Shown in pieces: positions 44,059 through 54,322 of a stretch of DNA of 64,000 nucleotides. Origin of the DNA: Puccinia triticina (lineage: Eukaryota > Basidiomycota > Pucciniomycetes > Pucciniales > Pucciniaceae); assembly GCF_026914185.1 (NCBI RefSeq), contig NC_070560.1, positions 2,657,501-2,721,500 of the forward strand. Direction: 5' to 3'. A model generated the notes under the pieces. The model had not been told where the DNA came from, made no database searches, and saw only the letters and a program-made list of their open reading frames with translations. The number at the start of each line of letters is the position of its first letter. Positions within the stretch are counted from its first letter, which is position 1. A program made the translations under genes and the position numbers.

Positions 44059-44830
44059 TAAAAGAATTCAAACAACTAAAATAATAATTTCTCCGTTAAA
44101 CTAGTTGTATTTACAAACTAATAGTTAAGTAAGAAAGAGTTCGGACAGAAGTGTTTACCTAAAAGCAACACTGGAGGATGCTTGCTTAGGGACCTTCTGT
44201 CCGGTTGCTTGGTTCTGGGTCTGGTACCGTCAATCGTGAGATCGGGGTCTGTCTGAACTTGGATACAAGACGAGACAGGGACCAATCAGCGTAGCAGCTT
44301 GGTCTTGTCCTGTCGGAACGGGTGGTATTGCTGTGAGTCTGTTTGTTGTGCGCGCAACGTTCTGAGTCAGTTTCTCTTCTGTCTCTTTGTTCTGTATTGG
44401 ATCTGTTTCTTCTGCTTACCGGGTGCTTGCACCTCCGATAGTCTTACGAGTGAGTCTTGTTTCTTTCTGGGTCCGAGTCGATCCGCAAGAGTTCTGTAGT
44501 AGAAAATGTAAGATCTAGTCAGCCTTATTTCTAAGTCTTCTATGATCTAGCTCTTGGGACGTACAAGGTTGGTCTTTCTTGTTTGTTTGGCTGGGCTTTG
44601 ACCTGTGCGGTTCTTGCTGGTTGATCCTTGGCTGCGATCGTCAAAGCGATGTTTGTCAGCTTGTGGTCTGGGGCTTTGTACTGCGAAAGGGGCTTAATCA
44701 GCTTACCTTTCTTAGCAGCTGGGCTTATTCTGGTTGCGAGCTTCCTTGCGGAATGCTGCGCGTCTGGGGTTAACCGCGCGAGCTTCCTTGCGGGTAGCTG
44801 CGGGTGGGGGTCTGGGTCCATAATCCTACA
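44059..44830 (-). repeat. 3' LTR of the Copia element
   Basis: It is the same sequence as 49158-49929. It starts TAAAAGAATTCAAACAAC on the plus strand and ends GTCCATAATCCTACA. It contains the 3' end of the Gag-Pol ORF (44540-44830), so about 97 C-terminal codons are encoded in the LTR. Confidence 0.95.
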
Positions 44831-47800
44831 GCCTTGCATGCTTTGAGTCGCGAGATTCGAAGCAACTTCGGAGATTTGGATTACCCCGATCAGAGCGAGA
44901 GAGCGTCGGATTACCGACCGGCCAAGGGCCTTTGTGAGAAAGTCGGCGGCGTTAGCGGTCGTCTTGACGTGCCGGAGTTTGATGAGATGCAGTAGAATCA
45001 GCTCCCGAACAAAATGTAGGCGAATGTCCATGTGCTTCGTTCTGAAGCTATTTTGAGACGTCTCGCTATTCGCTAGATCAATGGCTCCTTTATTATCGAC
45101 CGCCACCTCAATGTTTTCAACAGTTGACTGTAAGTTGATCTCCTTGATGAGGCTGGCGAACCAGGCTAGATCCCTGCCCAGGTCCGACAGTGCCTTGTAC
45201 TCCGCTTCCGCGGTAGATAGCGAAACAGTCGGCTGTTTACTGGATTTCCAGTTGAGTAAGTGAGTTCCGTGGGTGACAACAAAGCCAGTGGTCGAGCGCC
45301 TTGTATCCAGGCAGTTGCCCCAGTCTGCATCTGCGAACGCTTTCAGGTTGGCGCCTTCGGTTTTCTTGAATGTTAGACTGACATGTCGAGTTCCGGAGAG
45401 ATAGCGAAAAACCTGGACAGCGGCCTGGTACTGCCTGATGCCTGGATTCTCAAGATACTGAGATAACTGACTGACGGCGAATGATATTTCCGGTCTCGTC
45501 AGGATGCTCAGGTAGTTCAATGAGCCGACTAGGCCGCGGTAGTTGACTTCAATTTTCTTGAAGGCTGCCATTTCTTGCTCCGTCGCTCTTGATAGGCGTT
45601 CTCGAGGGTTGAGGGGACAGCTCGCGGGGTGCTCGTTCTCCAGTCCGAACTCAACTAGCTTCCTTTCTATGTACTGGGTTTGGTTGATCTGAAGGCCGTC
45701 GGTAAAGCGCTCGATATTCATTCCTAAGAGAAACTCGGCCTCCCCAGGGTATTTGATATCAAATTCCCTTTCCATCTTGGCTTTGAAGACCTCTGGGCGT
45801 CGACTGATTATCACTATATCGTCCACGTGTGCAAAAAGCCATGTGGCTGGCTTGTCCTTCTGGTCGGGTCTCCAGAAGACGCAAGGATCCGAAACTGAGA
45901 TTTGAAAACCAAGACCTTTGAGGTAAGTTGTCAAGCGCTTGTACCATACAAGAGGCGCCTGCCGCAAGCCGTAGATGGCTTTCTTCAACTGCAGTACAGA
46001 GTTCGCCGGGCATTCGAATCCCGGCGGCGGCAAGAGAGTTACTTTGTCCTCGAGCGGACAGGTGAGAAAGGCGCTACGAACGTCCAATTGGTGTATCTTC
46101 AAGCCGTTATTTACTGCAAAGGAGATTAGCAGGCGCAACAAAGCCGCTTTTCCGGTCGGGGCATATATCACGTTGAAGTTTCTGCCGTGAATTTGGCGGA
46201 ATCCTTGTGCGCAAATGCGCGCCTTGAATTCTATGACCTCATTCGAGGGGCCAAGTTTTCTCCGGTATGCCCAGGTGGATGGGATGGGCTCGTCAGAGTC
46301 AATGCGCGCTCGGACGATCCACACTTGGTGCTTAACCATGTTAGCGATTTCCCTTTTCTCGGCTTCGGTCCAGCTGTCTCGGTCCCTGCCATTCATGGCC
46401 TGACGATGATTCTTTGGGTCGAGCTCGATTTCAATCAAGTAGGCCTGGCGGTTGCGCTTCCCTGTGATTATGTTACTTGTGTCGATTCCGCTTGAGATTT
46501 CCTTGGGCGGCGGAGCCGTCGTCCAAGCGAAACGACTGCCGCCTGCTCGGGCTTGTTGCTGACAAGCAGGAACGGGTCCGATATGACTAGGTTCAGGTGA
46601 TGCGTTGCTCGTCGGGCTGCTTGACCGAAGATCGGTGATGATTCTGGCGAAGTCACGAGATTCCGCTTCCTGCTCCTCTTCTGCTGATTCTTCTCTATCA
46701 TCCGCTGCCAGGGAGTCCTCCTCGGCGAATGGTAGCGGCTCATCGGGCTTGAAGCTAGGGAGTTTGTTGCTACCCAGTGCCGTGAAGCTCTTGTTAAGAG
46801 CGGGACAGTCGGGAAAAGTAGTTTCGTCGAAATGAACGTGCTTGGCGATGACCACGGTTTTGTCTTCAGTGCGATAGACCCGGTATGACGAGTAGTCATT
46901 TTCATAGCCAAGCAGGACGCCTTCCCAGGATATGGAAGAAAATTTTGACTCGCGCTTCTGTTTTGGCTTCACAATCCAGACTCGACAGCCAAATGGCCGG
47001 AAGAACGAGATGTTCGGCTTGAGCTTGAACATCAGTTCAAGAGGACATGCCTTGCTCTTTCCAAGCGACGGAAGGCAGTTGGTTGTCGCGGTGGCCGCTT
47101 GAACCGCTTCGGCCCACCACTCCGGGGCTAAATTCGCTTGCATCATCAAGCAGCGCGTCATGTCGATTATGGTCCTATTGGCGCGCTCGGCCATACCGTT
47201 GTTCTGCGGGGTGTATGGTGGCGCGACGTTGTGTTGTACCCCGTGAGATTTGAGGTGATCGCTTAAGGTGCCGTTCACGAACTCCCCACCGCCGTCAGAG
47301 ATAAGTTTCTTCATCTGGTGACCTGTTTGCTTCTCGAAGAATACTCGGAAGTCAATTATCGCCTGACAAGATTGACTCTTTTCCTTTAGTATTACCGTGT
47401 GGATGTATTCGGTGTACTGGTCCACGAGTGTTAGGAAGTACCTGGCGCCTCCATTCGTTGGGGGAGAGATGGGGCCGACCAGATCGGCGTGGACAACGCT
47501 GAGAGAGGCATCAACAGATTTGAAGGTTCCGTTGCACGGTATCCGGGTGAGTTTGCCCTGCATGCACGCGGTGCAAGCATGCGTTTTTGTCAGATTGAGT
47601 TTCTCCAACACGGCTTGCGCGATTCGTCCGGAACTAGCGTGGCCTAATCGATTATGCCACTTTTGAAAGTCTGATAAAGCAGTGGATGCCGTCGTGGCCA
47701 GACCGGTGGGGGAAGTTGGGGCTGCGGTGACATTGGCGATCTCAAGGAGATCGTTGGAAATGTTAACCTGGAATGGCTTGTTGTTGTCTATTTTAACCTC

Positions 47801-49096
47801 AAAATAGCCGCTTCGCTCGCCGATGATTACCCGTCGATCCATCAACTGTATCATCGAGACCAGGTTTCGAGTTAGATTAGGCACATAGAGTGCTCCTGGC
47901 AGAACTAGGATCTCTCCAGTTGGGAGATGCAACTCTGCCGTTCCTCGAGCGATGGCGACGAGCTCGGATTTACCGCTGCCGGTGAGTATGCTTATGTGGA
48001 CGGGGGTGGTCTGTACAAAGAAGCTGAGGGAGTTGAGCATGTGATTGCTTGCTCCCGAGTCCAGGATCGTGGACAGCGGTTTCTCTGGGGTCGTCATGTT
48101 GTAGGTGAAGGTCGGTTTGGCTATGGTGGCATGCTGAGCTTCTTCTTCGTTGTCATCATCGTCCGCTTCAGCGTGGTAGGAACTACGTTGTTTCTTCTGC
48201 GGACGCTCTTTTTCTTGTAGCGGCCTGCCTTGCGGCCGCGATAGAGGATGTATCGTCCAACAGTCGGCCTCGACGTGAGTCGTTGCTCTTGGGTTGTGCT
48301 TGCCGTTGCTGCATCGCACGTCTGAGTTTCCTGATCCGCTTGCTTTGGGGCCTTTAGATTTCCTCGGAGGTCGGCGACTGGTTCCGGTGGCGAGAGCGGT
48401 GGAGGTGGGTTCTGGATCCTCGACATATTTCCTCTTTGTCGCGGTTTCATGTCTTCCAATGTCTCGTAGTTTAGCGATGATTTCTTTGGGCTTCGCCAGC
48501 GCTTTCAGATCGGCGAACAGCGCCTGCATGAGCAATGGTCGCCTCTTCGTGATTTTTCCGACGATTCCACAGCCTACTAAAACGTCCGGGACTTTTAGAC
48601 CAAGCAAACTGAACTCAGCTAAACTTTCCTCCATCTCCGTAATGTAGCTGTTCATATCTTTGTTGTATTGAATATCTAGCCACTTGTTCCAGACTTGGAA
48701 CACTGAAAGGAGTGAGTCGGACGCGTAGATTGTCTTGATGTCAGTCCAGATAGCGTGTGGGTCTTGTTCGTTATCGTCGTTGATTACGCTCGTGAATACT
48801 GCGTTGGATATTGCTTCACTCAGAATGCTGCAAGTCCGCAAGGCGCCTTGGAGCTCGTCTTCGTCCGGGTCAGTTGACATTGGCTCATCCAAGTAGGATT
48901 CGAGATACCGTGGACGCAGGTGCATCTTAATTTTGCGCTCCCACAGCGGGAAGTTAGAACCGTCGAATTTCGGGACGTTTACGTGGTCTTTGTCCGGGCT
49001 ATAGGCGTCATTCCGGTTCGCGGTGTTCCTTGACTGAGATGCGCGCTCCACGCTGGCTCGAGTGCTGGGAGCCTTAGGATCTTTGGGGTTGGCCAT
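44540..49096 (-). CDS. Copia Gag-Pol polyprotein, 1518 aa, intact
   Basis: It starts at ATG 49096 (MANPKDPKAP), 61 nt inside the 5' LTR edge. Gag core: FDGSNFPLWERKIKMHL. A C..H..H..C group (CSNGKHNPRATTHVEADCW) stands in place of a classical knuckle. Protease ILDSGASNHM is near residue 345. Integrase: HNRLGHASSGR..CTACMQGK, then VVHADLVGP, ISDGGGEFVN and PQNNGMAERANRT, giving D,D,E. RT: QLDVRSAFLTCPLED and FAHVDDIVIIS (near residue 1090). RNase H: AFADADWGNCLDTRRST, STAEAEYKALS, VDNKGAIDLA. PR-IN-RT-RH order defines Copia. Gag and Pol are in one frame with no stop or frameshift. The tail (RIMDPDPHPQ to the end) is Arg/Lys/Pro-rich and encoded by the LTR. Confidence 0.97.
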   Translation of the reverse strand: MANPKDPKAPSTRASVERASQSRNTANRNDAYSPDKDHVNVPKFDGSNFPLWERKIKMHLRPRYLESYLDEPMSTDPDEDELQGALRTCSILSEAISNAVFTSVINDDNEQDPHAIWTDIKTIYASDSLLSVFQVWNKWLDIQYNKDMNSYITEMEESLAEFSLLGLKVPDVLVGCGIVGKITKRRPLLMQALFADLKALAKPKEIIAKLRDIGRHETATKRKYVEDPEPTSTALATGTSRRPPRKSKGPKASGSGNSDVRCSNGKHNPRATTHVEADCWTIHPLSRPQGRPLQEKERPQKKQRSSYHAEADDDDNEEEAQHATIAKPTFTYNMTTPEKPLSTILDSGASNHMLNSLSFFVQTTPVHISILTGSGKSELVAIARGTAELHLPTGEILVLPGALYVPNLTRNLVSMIQLMDRRVIIGERSGYFEVKIDNNKPFQVNISNDLLEIANVTAAPTSPTGLATTASTALSDFQKWHNRLGHASSGRIAQAVLEKLNLTKTHACTACMQGKLTRIPCNGTFKSVDASLSVVHADLVGPISPPTNGGARYFLTLVDQYTEYIHTVILKEKSQSCQAIIDFRVFFEKQTGHQMKKLISDGGGEFVNGTLSDHLKSHGVQHNVAPPYTPQNNGMAERANRTIIDMTRCLMMQANLAPEWWAEAVQAATATTNCLPSLGKSKACPLELMFKLKPNISFFRPFGCRVWIVKPKQKRESKFSSISWEGVLLGYENDYSSYRVYRTEDKTVVIAKHVHFDETTFPDCPALNKSFTALGSNKLPSFKPDEPLPFAEEDSLAADDREESAEEEQEAESRDFARIITDLRSSSPTSNASPEPSHIGPVPACQQQARAGGSRFAWTTAPPPKEISSGIDTSNIITGKRNRQAYLIEIELDPKNHRQAMNGRDRDSWTEAEKREIANMVKHQVWIVRARIDSDEPIPSTWAYRRKLGPSNEVIEFKARICAQGFRQIHGRNFNVIYAPTGKAALLRLLISFAVNNGLKIHQLDVRSAFLTCPLEDKVTLLPPPGFECPANSVLQLKKAIYGLRQAPLVWYKRLTTYLKGLGFQISVSDPCVFWRPDQKDKPATWLFAHVDDIVIISRRPEVFKAKMEREFDIKYPGEAEFLLGMNIERFTDGLQINQTQYIERKLVEFGLENEHPASCPLNPRERLSRATEQEMAAFKKIEVNYRGLVGSLNYLSILTRPEISFAVSQLSQYLENPGIRQYQAAVQVFRYLSGTRHVSLTFKKTEGANLKAFADADWGNCLDTRRSTTGFVVTHGTHLLNWKSSKQPTVSLSTAEAEYKALSDLGRDLAWFASLIKEINLQSTVENIEVAVDNKGAIDLANSETSQNSFRTKHMDIRLHFVRELILLHLIKLRHVKTTANAADFLTKALGRSVIRRSLALIGVIQISEVASNLATQSMQGCRIMDPDPHPQLPARKLARLTPDAQHSARKLATRISPAAKKGKLIKPLSQYKAPDHKLTNIALTIAAKDQPARTAQVKAQPNKQERPTLYVPRARS

Positions 49097-49157
49097 CCGG
49101 TGTTGCTTTCAGTTGTGATTTGAGGTGATTTGCAAGAGCAGCTCGAGACTGTAAATC

Positions 49158-49929
49158 TAAAAGAATTCAAACAACTAAAATAATAATTTCTCCGTTAAAC
49201 TAGTTGTATTTACAAACTAATAGTTAAGTAAGAAAGAGTTCGGACAGAAGTGTTTACCTAAAAGCAACACTGGAGGATGCTTGCTTAGGGACCTTCTGTC
49301 CGGTTGCTTGGTTCTGGGTCTGGTACCGTCAATCGTGAGATCGGGGTCTGTCTGAACTTGGATACAAGACGAGACAGGGACCAATCAGCGTAGCAGCTTG
49401 GTCTTGTCCTGTCGGAACGGGTGGTATTGCTGTGAGTCTGTTTGTTGTGCGCGCAACGTTCTGAGTCAGTTTCTCTTCTGTCTCTTTGTTCTGTATTGGA
49501 TCTGTTTCTTCTGCTTACCGGGTGCTTGCACCTCCGATAGTCTTACGAGTGAGTCTTGTTTCTTTCTGGGTCCGAGTCGATCCGCAAGAGTTCTGTAGTA
49601 GAAAATGTAAGATCTAGTCAGCCTTATTTCTAAGTCTTCTATGATCTAGCTCTTGGGACGTACAAGGTTGGTCTTTCTTGTTTGTTTGGCTGGGCTTTGA
49701 CCTGTGCGGTTCTTGCTGGTTGATCCTTGGCTGCGATCGTCAAAGCGATGTTTGTCAGCTTGTGGTCTGGGGCTTTGTACTGCGAAAGGGGCTTAATCAG
49801 CTTACCTTTCTTAGCAGCTGGGCTTATTCTGGTTGCGAGCTTCCTTGCGGAATGCTGCGCGTCTGGGGTTAACCGCGCGAGCTTCCTTGCGGGTAGCTGC
49901 GGGTGGGGGTCTGGGTCCATAATCCTACA
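49158..49929 (-). repeat. 5' LTR of the Copia element
   Basis: This is upstream of the Gag-Pol start on the minus strand and has the same 772-bp sequence as 44059-44830. It carries the element's promoter by family knowledge; no single TATA box stands out. The primer binding site should lie just inside, at about 49157 downward (GATTTACAGTCTCGAGC on the minus strand), but I could not assign a tRNA. Confidence 0.95.
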
Positions 49930-50638
49930 GTAAGACGTGCACCAAATCCAATGACTGATTCTCATTAAATGTCTCTCTTTGTGCTTAGTGTTGGCGTTGG
50001 CCGTCCAATTGACGACCGTTAAAGCTTTACCAGACTCGTAGTCTTAGCCCTCCCTTTTCTTCCTCCTTATTTGTTCCTAATACCCAACATATACATAATA
50101 TACATTACGTTTCTGTGCATTTTTTTTCTTTATTGTACTCGCATCTTCTTATTTTAGCTTACACGCATTGAAGATTTTGGATTGCCGAAAGTTATAAATG
50201 CACGACTTTCAGCAAAGGAGATGGAACAACAAGATTGATTTTTGGATCATTTGAAATCCTAAAGAAAAGCATGAGAACTTAAGGCATAATGATGGTAGTA
50301 GTCAGGATAGAAAAACCCGGGTCTGGTCATGCTAAGGCTACTTCAATGTGTGATAATTTTCTAGGTAGTAATTAGGGCGAGCTTTGACAACATCAAAATT
50401 TTAATGCATGTGAGGTTCGTGTTATTATCTAAGAAGTGATCCCTATTACGCTTGTCGACTGCTCAAAATGTCGGAAATTGGGCTGAAGAAAGGGAAATGT
50501 GGATGGGGATATGCGTGGACATTGCTGCTATCAGTTCAATGAGATCTGGTTCCGTCCGCAAGAAAACTTGGCAACAAACTAACAGTAATTCCAAAAATAT
50601 TTTGCGGGGCGGGCCGTTGTAGTATGCGTCCCAGTTAA
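49930..50638. other. AT-rich intergenic stretch, no gene seen
   Basis: There are no ORFs of note on either strand. The sequence is AT-rich with T-runs (about 50120) and seems unique. It is the 3' flank of the secreted protein gene at 50639 on the minus strand. Confidence 0.6.
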
Positions 50639-51121
50639 TTAACGGTTTGATGATGCTTGCTTCTCCGATTCCAAGGCGAAAAAGTCTATATAAGCGGGTG
50701 GTGGTACGTCAATTTGGGCATTCACAAAGCTTGGTGGTACGTCAATTTGGGCTTGGACAGATTTTGGTTGTAGGTCAATTTCGGCATCGACAAATATTTT
50801 GTGGCCCTGGTGACACTGTCCTTTATATTTTTTGTTTTGGCGGTACACGCGGTTTAAACCGCCGAGGCCCTTGCAAATCGGGCAGCCGTAATACGCAAAT
50901 TCCCTGTCCAAAAAACTACATTTCCCGCCGTGTCCAACGTATCCACAAGCGCCTTTCATTGAGAGCTTGAGTTCGTCCGTGACCTGTTCAGGTGTTAGAA
51001 GAACGCCCTTTTCTTGCTTACACACTTCGAAATTAGGACATGACGGGATGCGCGGGGCGACGACCATGGTAGATAAGATGAGAGCCATCAAGGGGCCATA
51101 GAAAAGAATTGAGAGTTTCAT
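50639..51121 (-). CDS. Small secreted cysteine-rich protein, effector candidate
   Basis: 160 residues from ATG 51121. The N-terminus MKLSILFYGPLMALILST, ending about residue 22 (..MVVA), is a classic signal peptide. The mature part has seven Cys (28, 34, 59, 68, 80, 83, 103) in GACGYVGHGGKC, YYGCPICKGLGG and GQCHQGHK. Then three 11-residue repeats follow (VDAEIDLQPKS, VQAQIDVPPSF, VNAQIDVPPPA; residues 111-143), made by a 33-bp DNA repeat. There is no membrane segment after the signal. Size, secretion, Cys content and a repeat tail fit secreted effector-like proteins of plant-associated fungi, but the family is not recognised and the role is inference. A TATA box lies 165 nt upstream. The ORF is intact and has no introns. 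Confidence 0.78.
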   Translation of the reverse strand: MKLSILFYGPLMALILSTMVVAPRIPSCPNFEVCKQEKGVLLTPEQVTDELKLSMKGACGYVGHGGKCSFLDREFAYYGCPICKGLGGLNRVYRQNKKYKGQCHQGHKIFVDAEIDLQPKSVQAQIDVPPSFVNAQIDVPPPAYIDFFALESEKQASSNR

Positions 51122-51284
51122 CTGTCAGATTTTGCAAGTTGAGCCCGTTGAGTAGCTTTGGACTGGGGAAGACTTCTTCTTTCTTCAAGGGTTGTACTAT
51201 GTAAATATGTAGAGTGCTGATGTGTGCGATGGTGCGATGGTGTCTTGCTGATGTAGAAAGGGATATCAGCGGCCCAGGCAGGTG

Positions 51285-51292
51285 TTTTTATA
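51285..51292 (-). promoter_or_regulatory. TATA box of the secreted protein gene
   Basis: TATAAAAA on the minus strand lies in GGATATAAAAACACC, about 165 nt upstream of the ATG at 51121. It is the best match to a TATA box between the gene and 51560. Confidence 0.55.
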
Positions 51293-51359
51293 TCCTGCCG
51301 CCATGAATAGTAACAGAGAAGAGAACAGGGATGCAGCCTCAACAATAGAGAAACCCTGG

Positions 51360-51600
51360 GGTGTCTGAGACAAGTACACCCTCCGTTCCGGGACAGCCAA
51401 ACGGCCTTAGCTTCAAACCGAAAAAATTGCCTACCCACCGGTGGCGGTACGGAACAACCAAACGTAGCTTCGAACCCGAGCGTTTCCTGAAGATTGGTAT
51501 TGGCGACTCCATGGGAATTATTCCTACATACATATAAGCCTGTCACTCGCCACAACCTCAAACGGCTTCAACATCTACCGGTACAGAACAACCCAACGGG
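51360..51600. repeat. Diverged repeats of a GGTACGGAACAACCAAACG word
   Basis: Three related segments are seen: CGTTCCGGGACAGCCAAACGG (about 51383), GCGGTACGGAACAACCAAACG (about 51444) and CCGGTACAGAACAACCCAACG (about 51577). Each is followed by a CTTCGAAC- or AAACCCGAA-like stretch. No gene overlaps apart from unsupported ORFs. Confidence 0.55.
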
Positions 51601-51784
51601 CTAAACCCGAAACTGAAGGTTGCTGAGACAAGCATACGGTGGACCTGGCCCGACATTGGTTGTGCCACCCAAAACGAAAACGAAAAACAAATTCTGACAC
51701 TCGTGTCAGATAAATAAGCCGAGTACAGGCCGCGGTACATAGATACTGCAGTCTGTATATACGTCCACAACCTGCTCGGGTTCG

Positions 51785-52160
51785 AAGGGCATGCCCCCCG
51801 ACCCTTCCGCCCAGAACATGCGCATGAACTCCGGGCTCGGCCCGCTGATCAGTACCGTGTGTTTATGCAAGCAGACACTCCGAACTGAGTCGGCCAGACT
51901 TCGGATCGGCCGCCGGTCCCAACTCTCCTCGGAAAACCATGTCCGACAACAGTTTTAACTTTGAACAACCATGCCTCGTTTGAAGCATGCCCGCATGCCT
52001 GGTTTGAAGCATGCCCGCGACCGTTCCGCCCAGAACCAGCCCATGAACTCCGGGCCAGGCACTCAGTCAGACTCGAGTCAAACAAGACCTCGGATTGGCC
52101 GCTGTCCCGCGACCTATCCTGGGACAACCATGTCCAACAAGGGGTTGAACAACCATGACT
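51785..52160. repeat. Diverged direct duplication of about 190 bp
   Basis: The segment at 51785-51975 is repeated at about 52010-52160. Paired landmarks are CCTTCCGCCCAGAACATGCG / CGTTCCGCCCAGAACCAGCC, CATGAACTCCGGGC in both, TTCGGATCGGCCGC / CTCGGATTGGCCGC, and AACCATGTCCGACAAC / AACCATGTCCAACAAG. Between them TTTGAAGCATGCCCGC is doubled (51977 and 52003). Confidence 0.7.
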
Positions 52161-52249
52161 GTTGGGGGCAAAAATCTGTTTTGTAGACTCTGATGCAAGA
52201 TGAGAAGGTCATTTGAAAGGAAATTCAACGGAAATCACATATGATTGAC

Positions 52250-52450
52250 AATGTGAATGAGGATGTATAATACAAAATGAGAAAGTGGTTTGAGAGATGA
52301 TGCAAGTTATGGAAAGAAAGCCAACAGGGAATTTGATGAGGATTCACAAGAAAATGTTAAATGTGACTGAGGATGTATAATACAAATTTTGAAAGAATTT
52401 TGAAAGACAAAGTAAGATGTGTAAAGAAATCCAGAAGGCAATTTGATGGT
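52250..52450. repeat. 110-bp imperfect tandem duplication
   Basis: GAGGATGTATAATACAAA occurs at about 52259 and 52369. Each is followed by GAAAG..TTTGA, then AAAGAAA(G/T)CCA and GGCAATTTGATG-like sequence. It sits just upstream of the second DIRS-like copy. No gene. Confidence 0.65.
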
Positions 52451-52745
52451 TGCTTTCAGGAGCGCAGTGGATGGGGGCGTAGTCCATGGAGCGGCGCGCC
52501 CAATGACTCCCAACCTGCCACCAGCAACACCCGCTCCGAGGCAGAGGTGATGCTGAGGCGGCGCACAAAGCGCGGAGAGGTGCAGCCGCAGTAAACCCAC
52601 CCACAGGGGAGGGATACACCGGCAGAAGGGCCCGGGCCGGAACTCAGGCAGCTTTCCAGATCGCCGTGCTTCAAGCTCAACACCGGACGATCGCCGTCAA
52701 GCAGCCGGAGGAAATTTTTTGCCATTTTTCGTCACACCTCTCGCT

Positions 52746-54322
52746 ATGACGGACCAGATAAAGGAAGCATCCGACCACGTCAAACGACTGGCACAAACAA
52801 GCGCAGAAGACACCCCCGACCTGGACGAGCCACTGATACAACGCGAGATCGCCAAGACCTTGACCTCGAAATCCCAGAAGCAGAAGAAGGCCAAGGTCAC
52901 AGCCCCCACCGACCGTACGACAAGGTCGTCATTGAAAGCCCCTCCCGAATCGAGGCCTCTAACAGGACAACCAACCCCAAAGGAAGGCCCATTGGCTAAT
53001 CGTGAGGAATCCCATTCGAGCGGAGGTAACGCACTCGCGAGCCTCTGCAGTGATCTGTTCGACGACCCACGCAAAGACGGGACCGGTAATTGAAACCAGC
53101 CGACACCAGGATCCAGAGGAATGATGCGAGACTGAGTTTGCGCTGTTGTTTACCCTACACAGCTGCAAATCCGGTTGACGCCGACACAGCGGGGCACCCC
53201 ACTACCACTGGGGGCCCCAGCATTGAGGAATCGATCAGGCAGAAGATCGACCGGCTCACCGACCGAGCCTTTGCGGCGGAGGACGCAGGCAATACAGCGC
53301 TGGCCAAGCGTTATTTTACGATATGCGAGGGGTTGACCAAGCCCAAGATTCCACCAGCAGCTATCTCACGTGCGGTCAAAACGACACATGCACACCCCAC
53401 GCTGTTGGCCAGTCGAGACCCTGTCGCGATCATCTCCCCAGCCCTCGACTTGACAGGCAAGGAAGGTCAAGCAAGAACAACTGATGCGACACCCAAAGGC
53501 GTAGTTTTTGACGACAACGCGAGGCCGGCGAGCCACAATGTTGGATTCACACCGTTCTTCAAAAACAACCTCATCGAGCTCAGAGCCCCCCTCCCATTGA
53601 CCATCTTCAACAAGGTCTGGCAAGACAAAGCAATCTTGCATTATTCTCAAAAGAGAAGTCGAGCGGACGAAACCAACGTCGACAAAGATTGGTACACGGG
53701 CTATCCTTACCCCTGCGAGTACACGCAGACATACGCGGAATGGTCGATAAACCATCAAGGCTTCTACGCCGCCTTAATCAAGATCGCGAACTACCCCAAA
53801 TTCGCCGGGTGGCTCCTCCTCCACAAGAGACACTGCGACCGGCTTGTCACGCAGCACGGATTTATGACTGGACTCCGCTACGACATCAACGTGAGGACCA
53901 ATGCATTCGCCCACCGGATTGAGATGCCGAACAAATCCATCTCGATCAGCAACATTTCCGTCTTCAACGACACCATCGCCCAGAAGATGATCGCGCGCTG
54001 CAGGAAATTTGACGAAACGGATTTCACGGAGAACCCATACATCAAGGGCGGCCCTCAGAAGACCTGGGACCCTGTCACAGGCACTGACGGCTCGAAACTG
54101 GAGACACAAGGGACAACAGGCAGTCAGGCCGCGAAATCAACCACCAGCCAGCACCAACAGGCCGGGAAGGGACAGCAACGAGGCCACTCCCCGCCGGATA
54201 ACTGCGGCTCCGGCCCAAGTTCCGGTCGATGCCCTCGCACCCAGGGGTACAAAGGAAACCGGTACGACCCGGCATACGACGACCGCAATACCAGGAGGGA
54301 CCATCGAGGAAGGAATTTGTAG
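52746..54322 (+). CDS. DIRS-like ORF1 (Gag-like), two exons, intact
   Basis: Exon 1 is 52746-53085 (MTDQIKEASDHVKRLAQT .. DDPRKDGT). Exon 2 is 53163-54322 (AANPVDADTAGHP ..). The 77-nt intron has a GTAATT donor and CAG acceptor and is phase 1 at both ends. About 499 residues. The conserved Gag-like core is NVGFTPFFKNNLIELRAPLP, YPCEYTQTYAEWSINHQGFY and GFMTGLRYDINVRTNAFAH, as in copy 1. The tail is Gln/Gly/Arg-rich. An open frame through the intron gives a false start at 53090. A short C-run (54330-54343) follows the stop. Confidence 0.85.

Larger units (their letters stand above)
44059..49929 (-). mobile_element. Ty1/Copia LTR retrotransposon, apparently intact, TSD GTAAG
   Basis: Two 772-bp LTRs (44059-44830 and 49158-49929) flank one long minus-strand ORF. 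GTAAG occurs at 44054-44058 and 49930-49934, a perfect 5-bp duplication. On the element's own strand the LTR begins TGTAGG and ends CTTTTA. The LTRs look identical wherever compared by eye, and the ORFs within them have identical translations. That implies a recent insertion and a probably active family. Confidence 0.95.

Noticed and set aside
51118..51561. 147-aa minus-strand ORF upstream of the secreted protein gene
   Set aside because: It runs through the TATA box and promoter of that gene, with no motif support.
53090..53162. Start of ORF1 in DIRS copy 2 within the intron
   Set aside because: The upstream exon at 52746-53085 joins in phase through a GT..AG intron, and copy 1 also shows upstream exons.
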